A DNA stretch of 64,000 nucleotides from Amycolatopsis nigrescens CSC17Ta-90 (GTDB lineage: Bacteria > Actinomycetota > Actinomycetes > Mycobacteriales > Pseudonocardiaceae): assembly GCF_000384315.1 (NCBI RefSeq), contig NZ_ARVW01000001.1, positions 3,906,157 through 3,970,156 on the forward strand, given 5' to 3'. The notes under the pieces were generated by a model that saw nothing but the letters and a program-made list of their open reading frames with translations, was not told the DNA's origin and ran no database searches. Shown here one piece after another: positions 25,780 through 32,907 of this stretch. The position numbers and the translations under genes were made by a program. Numbering within the stretch: position 1 is the first letter of the stretch; each line of letters begins with the position of its first letter.

Positions 25780-26622
25780 ATGGGTTCACCCGCCGCCGCA
25801 TACCAGCCGAAGGCCGGCAGTCTGCTCGACGTCGACACCGTCTTCTACGACGAGCTGGCGCGGCACACCGACAGCCGGGAGCTGGTCGAGGAGTTCGTGC
25901 TGCCCATCCGGTCCGGCCGCGCCTGGGAGGTGCCGGCCGGGCACCTGTGCCGGGTGCTCACCCCGGAAGGCGCGCAGGCCGGCGACTTCAACGTCTGGAA
26001 CCGCCACGACCCGCGGGAACGCCTGTGGACCTCGCGCACCCGCCAGTTGCAGAGCACGCACGTGACCCGCTACGACCGGCTGTGGTCCACCCTGCCGTTC
26101 CTGCGCCCGTTGCTCACGATCACCAACGACACGCTGGAGTGGTACGGGGTGGACGCCGACGGCGGCCGGATCCACGATCTGCTCGGCGCGCGCTGCGACC
26201 CGTACGTCAACCGCATGCTCAGCGACGAGGACTTCGACTTCCACTGCCATTCGAACCTGACCCGCGCCGTGCTGCCGTACGGGCTGACCGAGTTCGACGT
26301 GCACGACGTGCTCAACATCTTCAACTGCGCCGGGATCAACGACGAGGGCAAGTACTTCATGAAGGGCTCGCCGGCCAGGCCCGGGGACTTCTTCGAGTTC
26401 TTCGCCGAGCAGGACCTGCTCTGCGCGCTGTCCACCTGCCCGGCGGGCGACCTTTCGATTCCGTTCTGGGGGCCCGACGCGCGTGACCCGATCGAGGTCT
26501 GCCGTCCGCTGGCGGTCGAGGTCTACCGCCCGGCCGCCGAGCTGACCGAGGGCTGGCGCAGGCCCGAAAAGGCCGCGTACCGGGGGCTGCACGGCGTCAC
26601 CCTGCCCACCTGGCAGAGCTAG
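25780..26622 (+). CDS. DUF1989 (urea-carboxylase-associated) family protein
   Basis: The protein is 280 residues with DUF1989 features: a histidine/cysteine-rich core containing FHCHSNLTRAVLPYG, DVLNIFNCAGINDEG and LSTCPAGDLS, where the cysteines may bind metal. The family is linked to urea carboxylase and allophanate hydrolase operons and to guanidine or amidine metabolism, but its exact reaction is not settled here. No carboxylase gene is adjacent. GAGGAG supports the ATG at 25780. Its TAG stop shares CTAG with the convergent TetR gene (26619-26622). Confidence 0.88.
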   Translation: MGSPAAAYQPKAGSLLDVDTVFYDELARHTDSRELVEEFVLPIRSGRAWEVPAGHLCRVLTPEGAQAGDFNVWNRHDPRERLWTSRTRQLQSTHVTRYDRLWSTLPFLRPLLTITNDTLEWYGVDADGGRIHDLLGARCDPYVNRMLSDEDFDFHCHSNLTRAVLPYGLTEFDVHDVLNIFNCAGINDEGKYFMKGSPARPGDFFEFFAEQDLLCALSTCPAGDLSIPFWGPDARDPIEVCRPLAVEVYRPAAELTEGWRRPEKAAYRGLHGVTLPTWQS

Positions 26623-27374
26623 GACCGTTCGTCCGCCCGCCGGACGGTGACCTCGACCCCGTCCAGGATCAGTTCCAGGCCGAAGGTGAAGTCGTAGTCG
26701 GCCTCCTGGTCCGGGGTTTCGAAGAGGGGGGACGCGAACAGTTTTGCTGTCTCGGGAAAGCGGTCCGGTTCGACGAGCTTGGCCAGCGCGCGGCCGTAGT
26801 CGCGTTCGGCGCCTGCCTGGTCGACCCCTTCCGCCCTGCCATGGGCAAGGTCCTGGAACAGCAGCGCCGAGTGCCGCACGTACCCGCTGACCAGTGCCAG
26901 CACGCCGACCTTCGCCGCCCAGTCGAGGCCGGTGTCGCGCAGCACCGCCAGCGCGACCTCCATCCTGGCGATCTCGTTCGGCCCCGACGGCGGGCCGGAC
27001 AGCGGCACCCTGGCCAGCCACGGCCGCCGCAGGTAGGCGTGGCGCTCGTCGTCGGCCCAGCGCCGCAGGCCGTCGCGCCATGACTTCGCGTCGCGGGTGA
27101 TCTCGGGCGGCGGCGGGCCAAGGCCGGCGTCGCGCATCAGCACCAGCAGCTCGTCCTTCGAGCCGATGTACCGGTACAGGGACATGCTCGTGAAGCCGAG
27201 TTCCTTCGCGACCTTGGGCAGCGTCACCCCCGCGAGGCCGTCGCGGTCGGCCAGCTCGACGGCGGCCGCCACCACCCGTCGCACGTCGAGTTCGGCGGGG
27301 CGCCCGAGCCGTGCGGGTTCGGACAGTCCCCAGAGCCTGCGCAGCCCGGCCGGCAGCCCCTCCTCGCTGGTCAT
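26619..27374 (-). CDS. TetR-family regulator with TetR_C_1-type C terminus
   Basis: The protein is 251 residues. The helix-turn-helix is at about 25-70 (AVELADRDGLAGVTLPKVAK, ELGFTSMSLYRYIGSKDELL), and the C-terminal half resembles the TetR_C_1 domain of tetracycline-type repressors. Typical targets are efflux or tailoring genes. The start at 27374 (MTSEEGL) is preferred to the open frame back to 27452, because the extra residues overlap a repeat array and GAAAGGG precedes 27374. The target is unknown; the array at 27429-27566 lies in its 5' region. Confidence 0.87.
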   Translation of the reverse strand: MTSEEGLPAGLRRLWGLSEPARLGRPAELDVRRVVAAAVELADRDGLAGVTLPKVAKELGFTSMSLYRYIGSKDELLVLMRDAGLGPPPPEITRDAKSWRDGLRRWADDERHAYLRRPWLARVPLSGPPSGPNEIARMEVALAVLRDTGLDWAAKVGVLALVSGYVRHSALLFQDLAHGRAEGVDQAGAERDYGRALAKLVEPDRFPETAKLFASPLFETPDQEADYDFTFGLELILDGVEVTVRRADERS

Positions 27375-27428
27375 TCGAGCCCTTTCGCCGTCGCCGCCCC
27401 GGTGCCAGCCCATCATGACCCACTGGCG

Positions 27429-27566
27429 AACTCGCCGTGCGCCAACGTTCAACTCGCCGAGGCTGAACGTAGAACTCGCCGAAACAAGCCGACCTCACCG
27501 GCGAGTCCCACACTCACGTACCGCGAGTCCCACGTTCGCGCACCGCGAGTTCCGCGTTCGCGGCTG
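27429..27566. repeat. Mirrored 3+3 array of 22-bp units
   Basis: Three units starting AACTCGCC at 27429, 27451 and 27473 repeat at an exact 22-bp period. They are followed by three units in inverse orientation starting GCGAGT at 27501, 27523 and 27545, again at 22 bp. A unit reads GCGAGTCCCACGTTCGCGCA followed by CC; the left units match its inverse with a few changes. The whole 138-bp block can fold into one long imperfect hairpin or cruciform. It fills most of the gap between the divergent TetR and DUF418 genes. Confidence 0.8.
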
Positions 27567-27625
27567 ACCCGATATTAGTTTTCCTGATATAGTTTATGGC
27601 GTACACGAACTAGTCGGGGGATGAC

Positions 27626-28825
27626 ATGACCGTTCGAAGTGATCCGCGCGTGGCGCGCGGGCCGGTCCAGCGCGCGGAACGAGCGCTCGCGCCGGACCTC
27701 GCCAGGGGTGCGATGCTGCTGATCATCGCGCTGGCCAATGCGGCCGGGGTGGCGCTCGCCGGTGAGCCGGGGGTCGAGCCGTCGCCAGAGGGCGCCGAAC
27801 GCGGGTTCAACCTGCTCATGTTCACCTTCGTGCACGCGCGCGGCTATCCGGTGTTCGCGCTGATGTTCGGTTACGGGCTGGTGCAGCTCTACCGGCGGCA
27901 GCAGGCCGCGGGCGCGGCACCGGCCGTGGCCAGGTCGGTGCTGCTGCGGCGAAACGCCTGGCTGGTGGCCTTCGGCCTGGCACATGCCACCCTGCTCTAC
28001 TACGGCGATTTCCTTGGCGCGTATGGGATTGTCGGCCTCGTGATGACGCTGGTGCTGTTGCGGCGAAGTGATCGCACGCACCGGTTCGTGCTCTGGATCT
28101 GGGCGCTGTTCGTGGCCGAGGTGCTGGTGATCGGCGTGCTGGTGGTGCTCGCGATCCTGCGCGGAGGCGGGTCCGCCGGGGTGGCGAACGAGCACATCGG
28201 CTCGCTCGCGGCGCCGGACTACCCGCACAGCCTGCTGGACCGGCTCGGCGAGTGGCCGGCGCACACGGCGACCGTGCTGCCGTTCATCCTGATCGTCTGG
28301 CTCGGCACCTGGGCCGCGCGCCGCCGCATCCTGGAGGAGCCGGCACGGCACCTGAAGCTGTTGCGCTGGACCGCCGCGGGCGGGCTCGGCATCGCCGTCG
28401 CGGGCGGGTTGCCGCAGGCGCTGCTCAGCGCCGGCCTGCTGCGGGTGGACGAGTCGGCGGCGTCGCTGATGTCGATGCTCTACGGGGCGAGCGGGATGTT
28501 CGCCGGTCCCGGTTACGCCGCCCTGATCGGCCTGGTTGCGGTGCGCGTCTCGCGAAAGACCACCGGACCGGTGACGGGTGCGCTGGCCGCGCTGGGCCGG
28601 CGCCCGCTGTCGGGCTACCTGTTCCAGTCCGTGGCGTGGCTCGTGCTGCTGGCGCCGTACACCCTCGCGCTGGGCGAGAAGTTCGGCAGCCCGTCGCTCA
28701 CCGCGGCCGTGCTCGCGGTGCTCGTCTGGCTCGCTAGTGTCGCCGTCGCGCGGCTGCTGGACCGCCGCGGCCTGAGCGGGCCGGCCGAGCGGCTGCTCCG
28801 GCGGCTCACCTACGGGTCGCGTTGA
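27626..28825 (+). CDS. DUF418-family integral membrane protein
   Basis: The protein is 399 residues with about eight to ten transmembrane segments. The N terminus (ALAPDLARGAMLLIIALANA) and the late phrase LGRRPLSGYLFQSVAWLV are typical of DUF418, which is distantly related to membrane acyltransferases such as heparan-alpha-glucosaminide acetyltransferase. The role is unknown, perhaps transfer of an acyl group across the membrane. The ATG at 27626 follows GGGGGATG. It ends against the convergent membrane protein gene with no spacer. Confidence 0.87.
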   Translation: MTVRSDPRVARGPVQRAERALAPDLARGAMLLIIALANAAGVALAGEPGVEPSPEGAERGFNLLMFTFVHARGYPVFALMFGYGLVQLYRRQQAAGAAPAVARSVLLRRNAWLVAFGLAHATLLYYGDFLGAYGIVGLVMTLVLLRRSDRTHRFVLWIWALFVAEVLVIGVLVVLAILRGGGSAGVANEHIGSLAAPDYPHSLLDRLGEWPAHTATVLPFILIVWLGTWAARRRILEEPARHLKLLRWTAAGGLGIAVAGGLPQALLSAGLLRVDESAASLMSMLYGASGMFAGPGYAALIGLVAVRVSRKTTGPVTGALAALGRRPLSGYLFQSVAWLVLLAPYTLALGEKFGSPSLTAAVLAVLVWLASVAVARLLDRRGLSGPAERLLRRLTYGSR

Positions 28826-29248
28826 TCACCGCTTGGCGGTGCGCCGCAGCCAGAGCAGGCCGAGCACCGGCAGCACCAGCGGGATGAACAGGTAGCCGCG
28901 GCCGTAGACCGACCAGACGGTCGCGTGCGGGAACGCCTCCGCGTCGAACACGCTGAGCGTGCCGACGGTGAGCACGCCGAGGAACTCCACCGTGCACGCC
29001 ACCAGCGCGATCCGGAACCAGGTCCGCCCGGAGCGGGCCAGCGCGAAGGTGGCCAGCAGGTACACCACGGCGGCGAACGCGGACAGCAGGTAGGCCAGCG
29101 GTGCCTCGTGGAACTTGCCGGCGATCTGCACGGCCGCCCGTGAAGTCGCGGCGATGGCGAAGATCGCGTAGACCGCGACCAGCAGCCGCCCGGGCCCGGT
29201 CGCCGTTGTCACTGCGCTCTTGTCGGCCGCCTCAGGCACTTGCCCCAC
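28826..29248 (-). CDS. Small four-helix membrane protein
   Basis: The protein is 140 residues with four predicted transmembrane segments (about 22-42, 52-72, 80-100 and 112-135) and a short polar N terminus. No catalytic motif or known family is recognised. Its start overlaps the end of the upstream membrane-protein gene by 17 bases (29232-29248), so they form an operon and may form a complex. It abuts the convergent DUF418 gene. Confidence 0.75.
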   Translation of the reverse strand: MGQVPEAADKSAVTTATGPGRLLVAVYAIFAIAATSRAAVQIAGKFHEAPLAYLLSAFAAVVYLLATFALARSGRTWFRIALVACTVEFLGVLTVGTLSVFDAEAFPHATVWSVYGRGYLFIPLVLPVLGLLWLRRTAKR

Positions 29249-29597
29249 TCCAAACCTCGCTCAACCGCAGCACCATCACCGGCACCGCGATGCAGGCGAC
29301 CCCGAGTACCATCGTGCTGGACCGGCTGCGTTCGGCGAGTGCCCAGAAGGCGCCCAGCGGCAGCACGATCAGCGAGCCGATCAGGTAGGCCAGGTAGGTG
29401 GCCATGCTGCCGGGGCGCTGCCCGCCGATCAGCAGTACCACGCCGATCACGAGCTGGGCCACCAGCAGCAGTTCGAGTACGGCGAGCCCGATCAGCAGCG
29501 CGCCCTTCGGCGCCCGGTTCAGGGCCGCGAGCAGGAAGCTCCAGCCCGCGACGATCAGCGAGCAGACCGCGATCGTGATCGCGAAACCTGTGAGCAC
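29232..29597 (-). CDS. Small four-helix membrane protein, first gene of the pair
   Basis: The protein is 121 residues with four hydrophobic segments (about 3-23, 34-57, 65-85 and 95-113) and little polar sequence between them. Size and topology resemble its downstream partner, although the sequences are not clearly alike. It is preceded 19 bases upstream of the start by a TACTAC/GTAGTA palindrome and a TATACT promoter-like hexamer on the minus strand. The function is not recognised. Confidence 0.75.
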   Translation of the reverse strand: MLTGFAITIAVCSLIVAGWSFLLAALNRAPKGALLIGLAVLELLLVAQLVIGVVLLIGGQRPGSMATYLAYLIGSLIVLPLGAFWALAERSRSSTMVLGVACIAVPVMVLRLSEVWSGASA

Positions 29598-29616
29598 CCG
29601 TCCTCCCGTGTCCGTT

Positions 29617-29633
29617 TACTACCTTTCGTAGTA
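29617..29633 (-). promoter_or_regulatory. BlaI/MecI-like operator palindrome with minus-strand -10 hexamer
   Basis: TACTAC, five bases, GTAGTA forms a perfect inverted repeat. The pattern TACTAC-N5-GTAGTA resembles actinobacterial BlaI/CopY-type operators. A minus-strand TATACT overlaps its upstream edge, placing the palindrome where a repressor would block the promoter of the two small membrane-protein genes. Confidence 0.5.
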
Positions 29634-30012
29634 TAGGGTGCCGCCTTTCGGCGGTACGCCCGGATGCCCTCCCCGTGCCCGTCAGACCGCTCTGACCAGC
29701 ACGTAAGAAACTTACCAAGTAGCCGGTAAGGGAAGGTTCACATCTTTTACCTAGATTAATCTCGTGGTCTGGACCAGCACTTTCGGAGCAGTTGGGATCT
29801 GTTACAGACCGTCTGGGTGATCCGTCTGAAGATCCATTTCACCCAGGGTCGTACTACCTGTGGGTAATTGCTGCTTTTCCCTACCTCAATCAGCGCAGCA
29901 TAAACCCCCGGGTTGGCGGATTGGCCGCACGCCGGTCTACGTGCGGGAATGTTGCAGGCGGAACGAATGTCCGCGTAAACCCCGTTAGTCGTGCGGCATG
30001 GAAGGGCGGCAG
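29634..30012. promoter_or_regulatory. Upstream region of the lanthipeptide operon
   Basis: About 380 bases without a gene, less GC-rich than the flanks. It contains a CTTACC/GGTAAG inverted repeat (29711-29716 and 29725-29730), an AT-rich stretch with plus-strand promoter-like hexamers near 29745-29760, and a CTGGGTGA/TCACCCAG inverted repeat (29813-29820 and 29839-29846). These are candidate regulator sites for ramC. No ramR-like gene is adjacent. Confidence 0.4.
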
Positions 30013-32607
30013 ATGGATCTCCGTTACGAGGCTTATTGCTTCGCGGATCCACTGTTCTTCGACGAACAGCGAGACACCGGCAGCGCCGGCGATGAATTCG
30101 CCGCCAAGCTGCCGCCGGCCGGCGACGGTTGGGTCGACGGTGAACGGAACATCTGGCGGGCGTTACATCCAAAGGGTCACGATCTGTCTTTGCAGGGCTG
30201 GAAGATCCACGTATCGGCGAACCTCGAAAATGCCGACCGAGTGCTGGCCGTGGTGTACGCTTACTGCATCGAGCACCGGATCCCCTTCAAGCACCTCCGT
30301 ACCAGGTCGATCCTGCTGGCACGCAATTCGAAATATGCACCACGGGAAGCCAGTGGCAAGCTCGTTGCCATTTATCCGGGCAGTAACCAGGAACTGGAAC
30401 GTGTTCTCGTTGAACTTTCGACTGCACTGGCCGGGGAGTCCGGACCCTATATTCTCAGCGATCTTCGTTATGGCGACGGACCGCTCTACGTCCGCTACGG
30501 GGGATTTCTCGAGCAGTACGTCGAAGCGGACGGAGCCAGAGTGCTGGCGATCCGTAAGCCGGACGGCACCCTGGTGCCCGACAAACGCGGGCCGAGCTTC
30601 CATGTGCCGGAATGGGAACCACTGCCGGATTGCCTCGTGCCACACCTCGCGGCCCGCAAGGGTGGGGATCCCACGCAATTCCCCTACAAGGTGAAATCCT
30701 CACTGCATTTCTCCAACGGCGGCGGGGTCTACCTCGCCGACCGCGACTCCGACGGCGCGCGGGTGGTGCTCAAGGAGGCCAGGCCGTTCGCGGGCCTGGA
30801 CCGGGCCGGCACGGACGCGGTGGCCAGGCTGCGCCGCGAGCACGACATCCTCCAGCGGCTGGCCGGAATTACCGGCATACCAGCGGTATACGACTTGTTC
30901 CCGGTCTGGGAGCACCACTTCCTCGCCATGGAGCAGGTGCCCGGCATCTCGCTCGGCAGCTGGCTCGCCCGCAACTACCCGCTCACCCGCCGCGAAGTCA
31001 CCGAAGACGACCTGGTGGCTTACACCAAGCGGGCGCTGGCCATGGTGGCCGAAGTGGAGCGGCTGGTCGCCGAGGTGCACGAGCGCGGGGTGGTGTTCGG
31101 CGATCTGCATCCGCTCAATATTTTGGTGGAGACCGATGACGACTCCGGCGAGGACACCATCGCGCTGATCGACTTCGAGATGGCGGCGCCGATCGAGGAG
31201 GGCGGCCGGCCCGCGCTGGGCGCGCCCGGCTTCCGGGCACCGGCCGACCGCGAGGGTTTCGACATCGACCGGCACGCGCTCGCCGCGTTCCGGCTCTGGC
31301 TCTTCCTGCCGCTGAACACCCTGCTCGAACTGGCTCCGGCCAAGCTGACCAGCCTGGTCCAGTTCGTACAGCACCGCTTTTCGCTGCCCAGCAGCTACGG
31401 TGCGAGCATCCTGGCGGACCTGCTGCCGCGCCAGGCGGACGCGGAGCCGCCGTCGTCAACCGAGCTCGACCGGGCGGATCCGGACTGGCGAGTGGTCCGC
31501 AAGTCCATCGCCACCGCGATCCTCGCCAGCGCCACTCCCGAGCGGGAGGACCGGCTGTTCCCCGGCGACATCGAGCAGTTCCGGGTCGGCGGCGCCTGCT
31601 TCGCCTACGGTGCGGCCGGTGTGCTGCACGCGCTGCACGTGACCGGCGAGGGCCGCTACCCCGAACACGAGCGGTGGCTGCTGGAGGCGGTCCGCCGCGA
31701 GCCGCCGAACCGGCCGGGCTTCTACGACGGTGCACACGGGATCGCCTACGTGCTGGAGAACTTCGGCCACCACGACGCCGCGTCGGAGCTGCTCTCCGGT
31801 GCCGCCGCGATGGTCGAGCAGACCAGGGAGCACAGCTTGGACACCGGCCTCGCCGGGATCGGGCTGAACCTGCTGCACTTCGCCGAATCCAGGCAGGACA
31901 AGGATTTCCAGGCGCAGGCCGGGCGCATCGGGGACCAGCTGGCCGAGGCGCTGGCGGTGGCCGCTCCGCCGGGCGACTTCGCAAGGGCCGGCCTGATGAG
32001 CGGCTGGTCCGGCCCGGCGCTGCTGTTCGTGCGGCTGTTCGAGCGCACCGGCGAGCACCGCTGGCTCGGCCTCGCGGACCAGGCACTGCAGCGCGACCTG
32101 GAGGAGTGCGTGCCGGCGGACGACGCGTCGCTGCAGGTGCGCGACGGTGAGCTGCGCACCCTGCCCTACGTCGGCATCGGCAGCGCCGGGGTGGCGATGG
32201 TGACCGAGCAGCTCGCCCCGCACCTGCCCGGCGCGTCCAGTGTGGCCAAGCTGCCCGGCCTCCGGCAGGCGTGCCGCGGCGAGTTCGTCATCCACCCCGG
32301 GCTGGTCTTCGGCCGCGGCGGGCTGATGACCGCGCTCGCGATGGGCGCGGACCGCGGCCCCGACCCGGTGGCCGAGCGTGCGGTCGAACTACATCTGTCC
32401 CGTCTCGCCTGGTACGCCGTGCCGTACCGCGACGGGCTGGCGTTCCCCGGCAACCAGCTGCTCCGGTTGTCGATGGACGTGCACACCGGCGGCGCCGGCG
32501 TACTGCTCGCCATCGCCGCCACCCTCGACGGAACCGCGGTCCTGCCGTTCTTCGGCAGCACCCGCCGTCCACAGACCCCCGGTCCCCCGGACCGGTGGAA
32601 AAAGTAA
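30013..32607 (+). CDS. ramC: Class III lanthipeptide synthetase (LanKC, RamC-like)
   Basis: The protein is 864 residues with the three-part LanKC plan. An N-terminal lyase-like domain (about 1-220) begins MDLRYEAYCFADPLFF, as in RamC. A Ser/Thr kinase-like domain (about 225-510) has the ATP lysine in VVLKEARPF (about K254), the catalytic loop GDLHPLNIL (about 363) and DFE (about 387). A C-terminal LanC-like cyclase domain (about 545-830) lacks the CHG/C zinc ligands of class I, II and IV cyclases, which marks class III. It phosphorylates precursor serines, eliminates phosphate and forms lanthionine or labionin rings. The start at 30013 fits family N termini better than 29998. The precursor gene follows after 19 bases. 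Confidence 0.95.
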   Translation: MDLRYEAYCFADPLFFDEQRDTGSAGDEFAAKLPPAGDGWVDGERNIWRALHPKGHDLSLQGWKIHVSANLENADRVLAVVYAYCIEHRIPFKHLRTRSILLARNSKYAPREASGKLVAIYPGSNQELERVLVELSTALAGESGPYILSDLRYGDGPLYVRYGGFLEQYVEADGARVLAIRKPDGTLVPDKRGPSFHVPEWEPLPDCLVPHLAARKGGDPTQFPYKVKSSLHFSNGGGVYLADRDSDGARVVLKEARPFAGLDRAGTDAVARLRREHDILQRLAGITGIPAVYDLFPVWEHHFLAMEQVPGISLGSWLARNYPLTRREVTEDDLVAYTKRALAMVAEVERLVAEVHERGVVFGDLHPLNILVETDDDSGEDTIALIDFEMAAPIEEGGRPALGAPGFRAPADREGFDIDRHALAAFRLWLFLPLNTLLELAPAKLTSLVQFVQHRFSLPSSYGASILADLLPRQADAEPPSSTELDRADPDWRVVRKSIATAILASATPEREDRLFPGDIEQFRVGGACFAYGAAGVLHALHVTGEGRYPEHERWLLEAVRREPPNRPGFYDGAHGIAYVLENFGHHDAASELLSGAAAMVEQTREHSLDTGLAGIGLNLLHFAESRQDKDFQAQAGRIGDQLAEALAVAAPPGDFARAGLMSGWSGPALLFVRLFERTGEHRWLGLADQALQRDLEECVPADDASLQVRDGELRTLPYVGIGSAGVAMVTEQLAPHLPGASSVAKLPGLRQACRGEFVIHPGLVFGRGGLMTALAMGADRGPDPVAERAVELHLSRLAWYAVPYRDGLAFPGNQLLRLSMDVHTGGAGVLLAIAATLDGTAVLPFFGSTRRPQTPGPPDRWKK

Positions 32608-32626
32608 ATCAACGAAAGGAATCACC

Positions 32627-32779
32627 ATGGACCTCGTCCTGGACCTGCAGGCGATGGAGACCCCCGACCTGGCCGAGGGCGTCATGGCCGGCAACAGCCA
32701 CGGCGGCGGTGGCGGCAGCAACCTGAGCCTGCTCGCCTCCTGCGCCAACAGCACCATCAGCCTGCTGACCTGCCACTGA
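32627..32779 (+). CDS. ramS: Class III lanthipeptide precursor (SapB/AmfS-like)
   Basis: The precursor is 50 residues, and AAAGGA precedes its ATG. The leader carries the class III recognition motif LDLQ at residues 5-8 and ends in a glycine-rich stretch (HGGGGGS). The core, NLSLLASCANSTISLLTCH, has two Ser-x2-Ser-xn-Cys motifs: S31/S34/C39 with four spacing residues, and S42/S45/C49 with three. The second spacing equals that of SapB; the first fits the x3-x5 range known for labionin motifs. The product should be a hydrophobic two-ring surfactant peptide that supports aerial growth. The leader protease is not encoded nearby, which is usual. Confidence 0.93.
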   Translation: MDLVLDLQAMETPDLAEGVMAGNSHGGGGGSNLSLLASCANSTISLLTCH

Positions 32780-32814
32780 CAGGTTCGCGCGGTAACCCGT
32801 AACGGGTGGTAAGG

Positions 32815-32853
32815 GCGTGGGAGCGGCACAGGCCAAGTGCGCCGCTCCCACGC
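32815..32853 (+). terminator. Strong hairpin between ramS and ramA (partial terminator)
   Basis: A perfect 13-bp stem, GCGTGGGAGCGGC at 32815-32827 and its complement at 32841-32853, with a 13-base loop, is followed by TTCTTTATT. It lies 36 bases after the precursor stop and 55 bases before the transporter. It is likely to stop most transcripts and let a fraction read into ramA-ramB, which would raise the precursor to transporter ratio. A smaller ACCCG/CGGGT hairpin lies at 32795-32807. Confidence 0.8.
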
Positions 32854-32907
32854 TTCTTTATTGTCCCCAGTTTCGTACCGAAAATCACTTGTTGAAAGAG
32901 GACCCAC

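Noticed and set aside
25786..27513. 575-codon minus-strand frame covering DUF1989 and TetR genes
   Set aside because: Overlaps two supported genes and the repeat array and has no recognisable protein sequence.
27429..27566. Possible CRISPR array
   Set aside because: Units are directly adjacent at a 22-bp period with no unique spacers, half are inverted, and no cas gene is present.
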